Below, piece by piece: positions 51,779-63,885 of a stretch of 64,000 nt of DNA; the stretch's first letter is position 1; the number at the start of each line of letters is the position of its first letter. This stretch comes from Carposina sasakii (taxonomy: Eukaryota; Arthropoda; Insecta; Lepidoptera; Carposinidae): positions 4,960,001 to 5,024,000 of the forward strand of contig CP053167.1 in NCBI GenBank assembly GCA_014607495.2. Direction: 5' to 3'. The translations under genes were made by a program, and so were the position numbers. The notes below the pieces were generated by a model that did no database searches, had not been told where the DNA came from, and saw only the letters and a program-made list of their open reading frames with translations.

Positions 51779-51944
51779 GAGTTCATGGCAATATCCCTAG
51801 AGGGTTGAACAGCTGATGAATTTCCTAAGTTATTCCTAAGGTATCCTCATCATCATCTTCCTGCCCTTATTGCATTACATATGGGGTCAGTGCAACATTG
51901 TTCTTTTCGCGTTTCGGGTTTCGCGTTTATTTTACATTAGTACT

Positions 51945-52075
51945 TAAATAAAATAAATTCAATGGTACTTTAAGCGTAGGTTGAGGTATGAGTGGGATTA
52001 AACATACGCTTTCCGACTGGAAGGCGTACGTTTTAACCATTGGGAAATCACATCTATAAGTCGCATATTAACCTG
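51945..52075 (-). repeat. SINE head fragment
   Basis: On the - strand GTGATTTCCCAATGGTTAAA and ACGTACGCCTTCCAGTCGGA match the tRNA-like head at 357-430. Confidence 0.6.
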
Positions 52076-52271
52076 TACCTATGTAAAATAGATCGACCCT
52101 GTCCAATATAAGGTGTATCAGAATTACCTTTTCCCTTTCCTTAAATATTTTCTTTCAGTATATCACTGCAGTCACATCTGTGATCGACATCCCGAATTTA
52201 TTATTGAACACTTTGTAGGAAATAAAATTATAGACGGGCCAAGTGTCTAATTATTTGATGTAGATAGGAAA

Positions 52272-52520
52272 TATAGGGTGTAATTGATAGCTAGGCAAAT
52301 ATTGAAGCTAACAACTTTAAAAAATTATAAGATCCTAAAATTTTCCGTTTTTATTCTTATTTTTTCAATAGTAGTAGAGAGTGATTGAAAAAACAGCAAT
52401 GTTCCACACAGTAAATTATAAGCCCATTTAGCAAGTTACATGTTTAATATTCATTTCCTGCGAGTAATACAACAGTCTATAATGATACATATTTAGCATA
52501 TCAGTGTTTTCTTGGGTCAA
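52272..52520 (+). mobile_element. Decayed family C copy
   Basis: TAGGGTGTAATTGATAGCTA with GGCAAATATTGAAG, then GATTGAAAAAACAGCAATGT and AAGCCCATTTAGC, in family C order; the right end is eroded. Confidence 0.6.
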
Positions 52521-53394
52521 AACAGCTTGTACTGGTACTGTATATGTCGATATGCTGTATACTATACTAAAAGGTATACCTTTAAAATAGTGTACATAAG
52601 TTTTATCTACCCGCTGCCCGTCTACATAATTATTTCAGTCGTAAATTGAGGTAGGTATTTTTTCATCCTCTCTCCCTGACAATGCGACGAGCGGCCATCC
52701 ATCTTATTCAGTTTTAATGTTTTTTTGGATATCTTACTTTGTCCCGAGTTTTATTTGTTTGATAGAATAATAAATAGGGCTCTGTTTAGGATGGTTCGAG
52801 AGTTTATAGGGATATTTAACGTTTAATAGGTACCTACAATATTCTTAGATTTCTAGAGAAACTAAACTAATGTTTAAATATTAAGAATATTTCTATGGAG
52901 AAAGAAATAATAGCTTTGTTAAAATTGTGGAGTTTGGAAAGTAGTTCCCAATAAGTCTTTGGAAGGTGTACTCAGCTATACTCAGCGAATTATAACATAA
53001 TTTATAGTCCATTGCCGGATTTATTAGAATCATAACATAAATGTTCCAAGTTGAAAAGCAATGGATTATAAACAAATATCAAACGACGCAGTTAATAAAA
53101 TCACACCCTACATAATGAACCCCGTTACCTCTGCCTCAGACTAAATAACAGAGAGGTCCCGCAGGAGCGATCCCGGGACGCTTGGTGACAGGTTAGGGAA
53201 CTTTGCTGGTTTTGTTTACGTGTATTCATAGTATAGGGATTTTGTTGACTATATTAAATTCACTAACATTTTGTAGACATAAACTGATTACTCGTGTTAT
53301 TCTAGTGATATCCCAATGGTATTAGATGTGTGCCTTCAGTACATTCTACAGTCGGATGGCGTTGTTTAGGTTGTATATCTCTGAATTTATTTAT

Positions 53395-53525
53395 GTAAAA
53401 GTTCCTTGACAACATGCTAGCTCACCGCCTAGCCTAGGCGAACGCTCCTTAATTCCATAGTCGACTCTAACGTCATGCACAAAAGGTAAGGAATTGATCA
53501 TTTATGTTATAAGGAGATGTAAATA
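53395..53525 (+). repeat. Family D fragment
   Basis: AACATGCTAGCTCACCGCCT, GAACGCTCCTTAATTCCATA and GTCGACTCTAACGTCATGCA. Confidence 0.55.
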
Positions 53526-54034
53526 AAATGGCTCGGGGCTATTAATCATAGCCCTATCTAGACAATAGCTAAAACTTTGTACTAATCTATCTTGGAAATT
53601 TTTCGTAGTAGCTCACCAACAGTTTCGTAGCGCGTCTACGAAAGCGTAGTCTTGCTACGAAAATTATGAATCGTTAAATTGCATGCAAGTTTAAAGTTTG
53701 TTACTTGCATTCAACAACTAACATAATTTAAACTCCGCTTAAAACCCCGAAACTAGTACTCGTAACACGCAGGTGTGTTTATTCAATGTTCTGATAATAT
53801 ACGTTTTTACCCCTACCATTGTCGCCTAGGCATGATAAGTAATTTAGATATAAGTTTCTAAATCGACTTTTTCAGCACTTCGAAAATTTAAGTAGTCGTG
53901 ACTCGGGATATTATTTGGACACAGAAAAGATTAGATACTCGTACAACACTTATTGAGTTAGTCGGGAATATGAAAATATGAATCCGTGGCACCCTTATAC
54001 TTTTAAAAGACTGCAACAGGCTTTATGTTCAATA

Positions 54035-54275
54035 CATACATACATATAATCAAGCCTTTATCCCTTACGGGGTAGGCAAAGCACCAAGGGCCGATAGAAC
54101 CACATGGTGCCACTTCTGACCAATTTTGAGGATATAGTTGACATGCACAAGTTCGGTTAGTAGTGACAGGTGGTCAGCTCATCGCCTACATAATACCAAG
54201 ACCCTCTTGTCCCTCTACTGACTTGTACAGTATGCGTTATTTTTTCACTCCCAGAGCAGCATAAAAGAATTTATG
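54035..54275 (+). repeat. Family E repeat, longest copy
   Basis: ACATATAATCAAGCCTTTAT with CCCTTACGGGGTAGGCA, ACCACATGGTGCCACTTCTG, ACAAGTTCGGTTAGTAGTGA, CCCTCTACTGACTTGTACAG and TTTCACTCCCAGAGCAGCAT. Confidence 0.75.
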
Positions 54276-54539
54276 TTCAATATCATCTGTAATATCTCGA
54301 AATGAATTAAATCGAGGTACCATCGAGTACAAATAGTACCGTCCTTACACAGCTGTTATCCAGGGTGTGAATTATTTTATAATAACAAATGTAAAAGTAA
54401 TTGCCTAGTTAGTGACCATTGAAAGTATTTGGTAATTTTAAATTATTTATCTTCTTCGCGATTATGCAGTTCTTGCTACCCCAGAAGAAACATGTTATTC
54501 GAAATAACATATATTTTCCAGATTGTATGTATCTTTCTT

Positions 54540-54645
54540 TAGCAATTAAAGAATGTTCAATACGTGATTAAAAAATAAACATCTATAGTGCGCTATCTTC
54601 ATAGAATTCCGTTTAACATACCCCTTTTGTTACGCCCTGTATAGG
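54540..54645 (-). mobile_element. Family B half copy
   Basis: Right arm only, ending CATACCCCTTTTGTTACGCC with CTGTATA. Confidence 0.65.
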
Positions 54646-54779
54646 TAAACTTATCTCAAGCCATACAATGAATTACTTATAAATAGTTGTATATATAATA
54701 TTTAAATCCAAGAATAAGCTTAATACAATTAATAATCTAACTAGCCATCAAGCTTATTCTCAGAATTACTTGATACATA

Positions 54780-55115
54780 CATACCTATACATACATATAA
54801 TAAAAATGTAACGGATCGCTGTCTGTACATGGAAGATATATGAGAAAAAATATTATAGGAGACCTTTATCAACGCAATAGTACCCAAAACGATGATTTTT
54901 GGAATTTTTGTCTGTCGGTTTGTTTGTGCGTTTGTGCACGCTGATCTCAGAAACAGCTGAACCGATTTCGATGCAGTTTTCAGGAATATATTGTGACAGG
55001 TCCCACTTAACATATAGGCTACTTTGTATCCCGGTAAAATGTTTTTATCCCGGATAATTTCGACTTTTGTTTTTTCTGTAGTCCACGCGGACGGAGTCGC
55101 GGGCGTCCACTAGTA
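54780..55115 (+). repeat. Common interspersed repeat, longest copy
   Basis: GTAACGGATCGCTGTCTGTA, AACAGCTGAACCGATTTCGA, TAGGCTACTTTGTATCCCGG and CCACGCGGACGGAGTCGCGG. Typical of a widespread lepidopteran repeat; class uncertain. Confidence 0.6.
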
Positions 55116-55170
55116 CATACATATAATCACGCCTTTATCCCTTACGGGGTAGGAAGAGCACCAAGAATAA
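55116..55170 (+). repeat. Family E 5' end
   Basis: ATACATATAATCACGCCTTT with ATCCCTTACGGGGTAGG, directly abutting the previous repeat. Confidence 0.7.
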
Positions 55171-55384
55171 CTTTATACCACATGTTAAAAGCAATCACCT
55201 AAACCTTTAAACCCTGAATTAGCATTAAACAGTTTAAATCGCAGCCATGGCTCGAGCTGATGAATATTGAAGAACTCTTCAGCTGAGAGCCACTGAGCCT
55301 CTGCCAATTCAGCCTTCACGTATCGCCACAGATAACCATATCAAGATACCGCATATAGAGCTTCATGGAGTAAATATCTTTATA

Positions 55385-55520
55385 ATTACTAGAATACATC
55401 ACTAGAATACATCAGCTGCATCTCCATCGTTGCATGTCGTAGGACTCGACTAAGGAACTTGGGTATTCTCTAAGGCAATAAGATAGCAACTTATCACTGA
55501 TAATTTACATCTGCTATTAT
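55385..55520 (-). repeat. Family D copy
   Basis: AATACATCAGCTGCATCTCC, GTCGTAGGACTCGACTAAGG and GATAGCAACTTATCACTGAT. Confidence 0.7.
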
Positions 55521-55522
55521 TT

Positions 55523-55572
55523 ACTTTAACGTACCCTTCGTTAAGGGTGGCAACGAAAAAACATCCTGTATA
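55523..55572 (-). mobile_element. Family A end fragment
   Basis: ACGTACCCTTCGTTAAGGGT with GGCAACGAAAAAACATCCTG; 50 bp of the family A left end. Confidence 0.8.
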
Positions 55573-55959
55573 TATGTTTCAATATTATATGACTCAGATA
55601 ATACATACTAGATATACTAGACATATATAAGATTGTACTCTTTTAATATATCTCATCGCCAATCTACGTATAGATTAAGAGCTACCTATATATACCGTAT
55701 TTTTCATTAACCCTATGTGCAAAAAAGTGAAGCACGCGACAGTCGCCTGATCGCATATTCATGGCCCCTTGTCGCTGACCCTACAACGCTTCAATATGCT
55801 AACTAGCCAGCAATGGAGCTGGAAGTGAAACTCCAAGTATTCAGAAGTATAGCAGAAATATAGATGATGTTGTAAAAGTATGTTAATTCATCATTAACTT
55901 TTAACAATACCATACAATATATGTCTTGCAAGGTATTGCGGTTATGTTGACAATAATGT

Positions 55960-56075
55960 GATAACCAACCCGCCTACCCAGCGTGATGACTATGAGAAAA
56001 ACCCCTATGGCAGTAGCCTTGTGGCGTGGCTTGGGGGAGCACTACGTCCAGCAGTGGAATGCAAGGCTGATGTGA
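55960..56075 (+). repeat. RTE-tailed SINE 3' half
   Basis: ATAACCAACCCGCCTACCCA, AGTAGCCTTGTGGCGTGGCT and ACGTCCAGCAGTGGAATGCA, then a GGCTGATG end. Confidence 0.75.
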
Positions 56076-56389
56076 GTGAATGATATAAAACCATTGTGAG
56101 AATTAGTTGAGTGGACAGTTAAGGTTATAATAAGGATAAGTTTATTTTTAAATTTTGACTTAGTTTATAATTATTCAGTATTTCTAGTATTCTGTTATTT
56201 GCTGCGGTAGGCTCATCTCTTAACACGTAGTATTTAAACGGTTAATTGTTTAAACTTGAGTGTGAAATTTGCACACTTCTGCCCAACCTCTTTGGGGAAT
56301 AATGGACGTATGGACAATATTTATGTTAGTTTACATTAATAATTGTGCATTTATTTATATCCTTTTTTATAAAAGAGCCGATAAAGTAG

Positions 56390-56422
56390 ATGGATTAATG
56401 GATGGATGGATGTATGGATGGT
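56390..56422 (+). repeat. (ATGG)n microsatellite
   Basis: Six to seven imperfect GATG units. Confidence 0.75.
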
Positions 56423-56939
56423 TAAACTTAACGTCATTCAACTATACTTTGCATTTATGACGTGTTTTAACTAATATTAGCTTAGCTACTGATCACCAAC
56501 TGGCCTTCATCGATTTTATATTGTTATAAAGGACAAAGTTGCAATTCTAGTGTTATAAAAATAAACAACATGAGTTTTTTACATATAAGGTTTTAATAAT
56601 AATAATAATAGCACCATATTACATAATCATAGCCTTCTTTTGTTTGTTACACAATGACAACAAGTTAACAAAAACCTGAAAGTATACTGAAGGCTTGCTG
56701 AAGGTGACAAAACTAAAGGTCTTCCTTAAGGCAAAAATAACAAAAGAGAATGGCCTGATTAAATTTTTCGGTATGACGTCAAAGTTTAGAAATAACGTCG
56801 TCACTTTTGCGGACTATAAAGCGAAGAGAATTGCTCCAAATAGGTAATCTTTGTGAATCTTGTTTCATTGTATTTGATGTCCGTTATTTCGCTTAGGTGG
56901 ATATATGATATTCAGAAAAAATTATATCATATTACATAT

Positions 56940-57080
56940 CCGTCTTGGTCATGTATCCCCTAGATGGGGCGGAGGGATTCCACAGAGCGACGTCATCCTG
57001 TTCGGTTTTGACCTTCGCGCTTCATTTCACTCCAGGTTCTTCCCTAAGTTCTTTGCCTCTGCTATAGTTATAGTATATAT
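56940..57080 (+). repeat. Possible interspersed repeat fragment
   Basis: CCCTAGATGGGGCGGAGGGA, then GTTCTTCCCTAAGTTCTTTG; it resembles a common lepidopteran repeat by recollection. It lies next to the possible exon at 57212-57427. Confidence 0.35.
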
Positions 57081-57211
57081 CGAGTATAGAGATACTTTCG
57101 ATGAATTATGTTGTATAGGTATGGGTACCATACTTACGATAGTTCGATCCCAGTATAATGAAAATCTTCAATTTTGAAAATCCTGCTTTACAGATATGCT
57201 TTCCACATTTC

Positions 57212-57427
57212 TTAAAGAAACCTGCTCCATATTGAAGATTTTGGAAAGAATTTATACATCTTCGTTGAGTGCGTTCCATTTTTATCCAGCACTCTAACCA
57301 ATATTTTTGGGGGCATTTCATATAAATGTAATGTATACAGCGCCAGCAAAATATACACGGCAAGTCCGATTAGAGTGATAATCACGAAAAATTTTGCTAT
57401 TTTCTGACTATTTTTAGATTTAATCAT
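57212..57427 (-). pseudogene. Possible 5' fragment of a type II membrane protein
   Basis: A 71-codon frame starting at 57427 has a Lys-rich N-terminus (MIKSKNSQK) and one strong hydrophobic span (about 13-34), then a polar stem and a stop. An overlapping frame continues with QYGAGFFKKCGKHICKA to about 57110. The G-x-G-x-x-F-x-x-C-x4-C pattern is loosely like the stem-catalytic boundary of GT10 enzymes, which suggests a decayed second glycosyltransferase or a first exon. No further coding exon was seen downstream on this strand. Unproven. Confidence 0.25.
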
Positions 57428-58291
57428 TTAATCTACTGGCCCAATATTGGTTACGAATGAAACTAAACGAATGAATGAAATAAGAATCGCCATCAATGAT
57501 AACGATGTTAATATGTTAGGTTCGGTTGAAAAACAAACAAATACCGTTTTTAAATAACATCCGACGAGGTGTCAAAGGCTTAAACAAAGTTGATTGTTAT
57601 TATTTTGAGTAAAGGTAAATAATGCAGCAAATAGCTAGAACATCCGACATTCATGACATGTTAACACTCGACACCGTAAAAAACAAATCTTTAAGACACA
57701 GTTGTAGCATCATCTATCGTTTTCCTCTTCATTCATTCACCAACGATTACGTACTTATACAAAATTATATTAGAACAGTACGTTAAAAAAAAAACCATTT
57801 TCCAGGAATGAAATTTATAGTAGAGACTGCAATAACAGAGCCTTCACATTCTGGCAAACAGAAACATCAATACATAGCTCAAACAAAGGGAAAAAATCTC
57901 ATCCTTAATGATTTTGTACCTCTGCCGGTATCTCAACTTCTCATTTTGCTCTTTATTTTAAATTGAGTTCGTCTTGTACAATCTACATCTCAAGTTGATT
58001 ATATTTAACTTGTGACCGAACATCATTCTAGTAAAACCAAAAATACCTAGTATGTTTCGATATGTCTTCTGTATTCAACCCTTCGTAAGTAGATGTGCTT
58101 TTATCTATCACATGTGACGTTTAGATTCAAAGACGTCTGTCTGTACGTAAAAAAGCTCTTGAGACTTTTTTTTTCTATCATTCGATGCCGCCCTCTATTT
58201 GCTAAGACCTGTTTCGTTAGAGACGATGCGCGTTTCCATTACATATTTGATCATAACGTAATAAAATAAAAACGAGTATCAAAATTAAGCG

Positions 58292-58350
58292 ATAAAATTT
58301 TAGTTACTCCGTGATTATATGTCATAATCACGAAGTAACTAAAATTTTAT
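58292..58350. repeat. Hairpin with 27-bp stem
   Basis: ATAAAATTTTAGTTACTCCG with TGATTAT pairs with ATAATCACGAAGTAACTAAA plus ATTTTAT, one mismatch, 5-bp loop. Confidence 0.88.
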
Positions 58351-59224
58351 ATGTAATAAGAGTTAAAACAGTCTCATAGTTTACAAAAGTTTGCGTTTGG
58401 TAATCTTTTGTTTTAGTGATGTTTTTAATTTATTTTTTGGGTATGCAATTCCAACGGTGAGACTTAATTGCACCGTTAATTACTAATTCACGCACAACGT
58501 CTTGTATGTTTTTTTATATTTTCGAGGCATAGTTTATTAGAGGGTTAATTATTTATTTTAGATACTTTTAACGTCTTTCGAAAGACGTAGTAAGGAACGT
58601 ACTAGGGTCTGCCTGTCCCTATGGGACACAGACGTTATTTTATGCAGGTATGTACATTTAGATTGGCTTAAAATATATTGTTTTCTTCTAATAACTACTC
58701 ATTGACAAAATCAAGTGAGTCATAAATTCGTATTTAATATTAGAAATATTGGCGTACAATGGACCCGCGCCCCCCTTTGCATGTAGGACGTGAAGACTTC
58801 GGCAAATATGGGCATCGCGTATGAAGTCAAACAAAATTATGTATTCCATAAAAATATACCCCTTTTGGAACACGTGACCTGTGTTCTTGTCAACCTAGTT
58901 GACTGTTTCGATGCCTAACGACTTGCGAAGAAACGTCTTCGAAATAATATGTTCCAAGGAATAAAGAACGTTGTATGACAGCTTCACCGCCTATGTTTGA
59001 TATTTCTGATAATGTGTTTTTCTTTTTGTGTTTAGCTTTTATTATTCTGATTTATAAGTAGCTGCCAAATTCCATTAAAATCAGTTGGGTAGTTTAGCCT
59101 GCAAAATGAACAGGTATTCATTCTCATAAACTTTAAATTTAATACTAATAGTATAAGATTTTTTTTGTTTGACTTGCACATCACCTTTTTTAAACACATA
59201 CTTCAATCAGATATATCTCTTTTA

Positions 59225-59378
59225 ACGTGCATGTGGAGTCGACTAAGGAATTCAAAACATTATGTCAGTTGATAAGGTAGTAAGTAACTTGTCACTGGCC
59301 ATTAACATCCGTTATAAACGTGGATCTTCTTTATGATCGTGCAGTTCTGGCTACCCCATTTTAAGACACAGCTGTGTG
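59225..59378 (-). repeat. Family D copy
   Basis: GTGGAGTCGACTAAGGAATT, AGTAACTTGTCACTGGCCAT and GCTACCCCATTTTAAGACAC with AGCTGTG. Confidence 0.65.
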
Positions 59379-59923
59379 TTTATGTATATATGTATTACAA
59401 AACAAACATAACTTCTTGCACAGTATTTTAAGAAACCTAAATACAAAATTACCCTCGAAATATATTACCATTTATTCAAACGTTTCATTCACTCGAAGGA
59501 TTTCAATTTTCGATATGAAATCGGAGTATTTTCAATTACCACATTCAGCAGGACTCGGTGCCGGCGAGGTGTGAATTGTCCATTATTTTAACACAAAGAA
59601 ACGTTTTCTATACGAAGAAAGGATATTTAAATGCTATGTTTTGAAATAAACAACGCATTTGTTTTTTATCTGGGTTATTAAGTTATAGTTTTTAAACTAC
59701 ATGTTGCCCAAAAGAATCTCAAAGATAATGTTATATGGAATCCTAAAGTAGCAAATAATAACTTTAATATTAATAGTAATTAATGTTAATAGTTTATTTT
59801 TATCTCGTATAATTTCGTCACTCAAAGTATCAAATAACATTATATTAAAATCCTAATTTTAGCACTTATGTATCTGGGTGCCGAATTTTTCTGTCAGCCA
59901 AAGATAGCATGTACGTACCTATA

Positions 59924-60075
59924 TACATGGTGTAATAGAAAGGGTATGTTAAGCGAAAAGGTATGTATATAACCCATTATTGAGAACCTATTACTAAAAT
60001 TTGAGACTCGAAATCATATGTTTATTTTTCAAGACTGTATGAACATTCCTGAGTTGTTTAGGAATTCTCAATTTA
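59924..60075 (+). mobile_element. Family B half copy
   Basis: TGTAATAGAAAGGGTATGTT, AATTTGAGACTCGAAATCAT and ATTCCTGAGTTGTTTAGGAA; stops at the palindrome centre. Confidence 0.75.
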
Positions 60076-60099
60076 GAAGTTATGTATACTCTCGAATAA

Positions 60100-61790
60100 A
60101 TGAATTCAGTTTATTCCATCTCTCATTCGAGAGCCAAGGGAAGGCTTACCACTAAGAATATCAGCTAACCAGGTTCAGGATTTACAAACTAAATCGCGAC
60201 AGGATGCTATATTTACCGTGTAACAATTACACCTCAAACTATATATCACACGTAGTTCATTATTCACCGTAGCTAGACCATTAGCCGGAGGTATTGCACC
60301 TGCGACTCCGGCCTGAGATTAGTGTTAACCTGACAAACTATAACATATATAGGATATGTGTGAGATCTAAATATAAGTATGTCTCAAAATAGTAATGGTA
60401 AGTATTTTAATGTTATTAGTTTATTTTTATTTTAGGGAATACACCCTGTTTATTATTTAAAGAAATGAATAACAATCAAATAATGGTTTTTAACAAAATC
60501 GAATCTAATTTTATCGGGATGATTTCTTTTATTTTAAATTTTAAATATTATATGAAAACATCTAAAGTGTAATTTTTGAGATATGCAAAAAATCTCTTCT
60601 GGTGTTGTTTAACAATGTTACACTCATCTGGAACATTTTAAAAAATTCCTTTCCCTTTCACAAAGTTAAGTTAATTTTATTTACCTATACCACTCTATAA
60701 TAAATGTAAGTACTGAGTTAATTTACAGCTCTGCTTTCCGTAAAGTGAATTAACAAACTGATCGCTAGTGTCTTATTAAGCCACGCAGTACATACAAAGT
60801 GGAGTTGCGATAAACAATAATGTGACCGATGTATACTTAATAGCTAACATTTTGTCTTCCAACAAAGTCTAACCTGTCTCATCTCACTCGCAACGTTGAG
60901 ACTATATTTGAACACCCACTGCCAGTTTCTTGAGCGCTTATCAGCTATTGATCATCGATTCATCAACCTTTTTACACGATTACGATATAGCCAAAAGGAA
61001 GGTGTCCAATTTACCCGTCAATACAACTGGTACGGGTAACAGACAATTTTTCCGAAATCGGCTTACAGTTTTATCAAACTACCTAAGAGGTTTTCTCACA
61101 GCCATTTTACACAATGTTATCGTAAATTGTCTTTCGAGAAACTGCCGACTAATGTTGTAATACCTTTATGTACCAAACAGTAAACCGGCAGTATTTCCTC
61201 CCTAACCGCAGCTCGTCACTGGAATCCCTGGTATTCCAGACCGGGAATTCTGGCTGACAATGTTTCGAGACAAACCTGGATGCCTATCAATAGCTTATAG
61301 ATTATCAGAATATATTTATGGAGCAATTTGGGATTTGATATCCATTTGGTTATAATTAAATTCATTTATTTGTGATGCACAGACAATTTTTTTAAATAGT
61401 GGAGTTGGATTATTGGAAATATGGAAAAGAAAGCGAAACAAAATTAATAAGTGGACCATAATCAAATAAATAATACTTACTAATTTCAACATGTAGGCTT
61501 GTAGGCACCATTAATAAATCATAAACACTTTTACAAATCATCTTTTATAAATTCCGATATATCATGTATGAGCAAACAACCAAAAACAATAAATATTGTA
61601 AAATTGCGGGAAACAACTGAATGGACATTTGTTTCGTATCGCTTGTCCGGAGCTTTTTGACGTTTCCTCTCACTGAATAAATTACATTACTTTTTTATGG
61701 ATGTTTTTATTCGACGTTCTTTACGTGTACTTACACCTATACGTCGCTTATCGCACCATTTCAAAAATAGAGACCTAACGCCAAATCCTA
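60100..61790. other. No gene or repeat family recognised
   Basis: The 76-codon frame at 60930-61160 has no domain signature. ACTGGAATCCCTGGTATTCC with AGA (61216) is a short palindrome-like run. Confidence 0.45.
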
Positions 61791-61799
61791 CAAATGTAA

Positions 61800-61950
61800 A
61801 TTATAATTGCGAAAGTTTGTGAGGATGGATGGATGTGTGTGTATGTTTGTTATTCTTTTATGCAAAACTACTGAACGCAATTCATGAAACTTGTCGTTAA
61901 TGTAGCTCATACATCAGAATAACATATTGGCTAGTGTAACATACGTATTA
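61800..61950 (+). repeat. Remnant of common interspersed repeat
   Basis: TTGCGAAAGTTTGTGAGGAT, ATGGATGTGTGTGTATGTTT and ATGCAAAACTACTGAACGCA. Confidence 0.5.
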
Positions 61951-62340
61951 CTATCTAAATCCTAGTTAGTAAGAACATAAAGCTGATGACATTATTCCTC
62001 ATTATTATATGAACTCTATAACTATAATAACATTTTGGCCACAAAAGTCGTTGAAAGTCACAGTACCTATTATTAAGATATTATCACAAGAAAGAGAAGT
62101 AAACATCCTTATAAAGATTCACTATCCTGAATTGCAATATCATTTAGCATTAAAACTGTAGCCGGCCGACTCTTCCCAAACTATTGCATGCTGCTTAGGT
62201 TTAAACTGTACGGATATGCTCTCCTTACCAATGACTTTTATTGACCTTGCTCTATTCTAGGTAAAACTTAAAATTAATATTCTACTCTAACATTATAGAA
62301 TACAGTTTTGTTATACCTACTTACAAACATTTACTCACGA

Positions 62341-62643
62341 CGACTGTTTTCCTGAAATAGGGTAGTTATAATTGCAGAATTATAAAGGACATCCCACTTT
62401 CGCCCTTTGAGTAGCGGGGCAACATCTAAGCGATCAGTGACAAGCGGCTAGCTTATTTACGAACATAGACGTAAGATCTTGTACTCGTGTCAATTACAAA
62501 CTGATTTTAATGGGCTCATTTGTCTGGGAATAAATTATTTTATTTGATTTTATAATCGCCTGAGAGAATGCCCGAGTTTCTTAGTTGACTCTTAGGACAT
62601 GCACGGAAGGAGATGCAGTGAAGCCCCGCATCAGCACAAGAGT
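62341..62643 (+). repeat. Family D copy with a 108-bp insertion
   Basis: First half to CAAGCGGCTAGCTTAT (62456), second half from ATCGCCTGAGAGAATGCCCG (62563) to GCCCCGCATCAGCAC. The 108 bp between is AT-rich and of unknown type, with TTAT-like sequence at both borders. Confidence 0.7.
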
Positions 62644-62649
62644 ATTACT

Positions 62650-63800
62650 AAGATATGTTTTTGGAGCTATGTCAATATTGCTCTAAAGGGACTATTTAGC
62701 ATGGATACTTTTTCCCGCCCTAAAAGTAAACGGGAGTAAAAAGCGCGTACCTAATAAGCATGCAGCCCACCTGAGCCGGAATAAGTCGGGAACTGGGCAA
62801 AATGAGGTAAAATCGAAGTTGTGCAACTTTTAAAAAGTCTAATTTTCTTCATACGCGACTTGAGTACAAGACGGCGCGGGGCGGCGGCGGCGTCTGAGCG
62901 ATATCTTTATGAAGACATGCCTTTTGATTAAAAGTTCAAAACTGTGATAAATAACTTCTCAATATATTTCATATTCCTAGGTAGGTAGGTAACCAGGATT
63001 GTAGACGCTAGATGTCGCTCTGTACTGCACATAACGGCATCTCGTTCCCGCAATAAATGGATATAGGGCTGTATCTATTCGTCAGTCATTTACTAGCTAG
63101 TTACTAGCTACTTAAGTCATAAACTCATAACTACATATATTAGTACAACTGTTTAAATATTCAGCCATTAAATCGTTCTACCTTACCTTGACTTCACATT
63201 TTATTGACATGATAGTCTTAGTTACAAGGTGTTTTTTAAAATAATACGAGTATATTTCTTAGCGTGGGATAGCACCTATATAAATACACGCAAATAAAAA
63301 TAACGTACTAACATAGAAATGAAAAGTTTTCTTATTCCACGCGTTTGCTACATTAACAAAGAAATATCGCCTACAAAATTGCTAGTAATTTTTAATAAAG
63401 GCGTGTCCATTTTAGTTACAGCTATTCAAACTAGTTGCAGAGCAGAAACGCCAGACTATGCGGTAATAAGGCAATGCGGCCAATATTCTCTTCTAATACT
63501 TAAGTTATGAAAATATCACGATAAGGACCGACTTTTCCAATGGTACCTAAAGGATAAAGTTTATGCTGTCTTTATATTTATCAAGTTTTAGATCAAGATA
63601 GCATCTTTATGCGTCAGATAGGCTATCTGTTATTAGTAAATTAAGAAGGCATCAATAAGGTACTAAGAAGTTTACCTGGACCTGGATGTGGGATCTTGAT
63701 TTCACAGGGGCATTCCCCTACAGTTTCTACAAACCTTCATTTATGGTTTTATTAATTTAAGTAAACCTAATGTTTTTTTTTATATATACCCGAGATAATA
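62650..63800. other. No gene recognised
   Basis: It includes a short GC-rich run (62872-62900, GGCGCGGGGCGGCGGCGGCG) and AGGATTGTAGACGCTAGATG at 62995, which looks like part of the 51686 inverted repeat. ORF 63319-63510 has no signature. Confidence 0.45.
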
Positions 63801-63802
63801 GA

Positions 63803-63885
63803 GAGAGCTGCAACTCTTTCCGTGCATGCCGTAAGAGTCGCTTAAGAAATTGAACTAGCAACTTGTCACTGATCAGTAATCCCCG
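63803..63885 (-). repeat. Family D fragment
   Basis: GCTGCAACTCTTTCCGTGCA, GCCGTAAGAGTCGCTTAAG and AGCAACTTGTCACTGATCAG. Confidence 0.55.
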
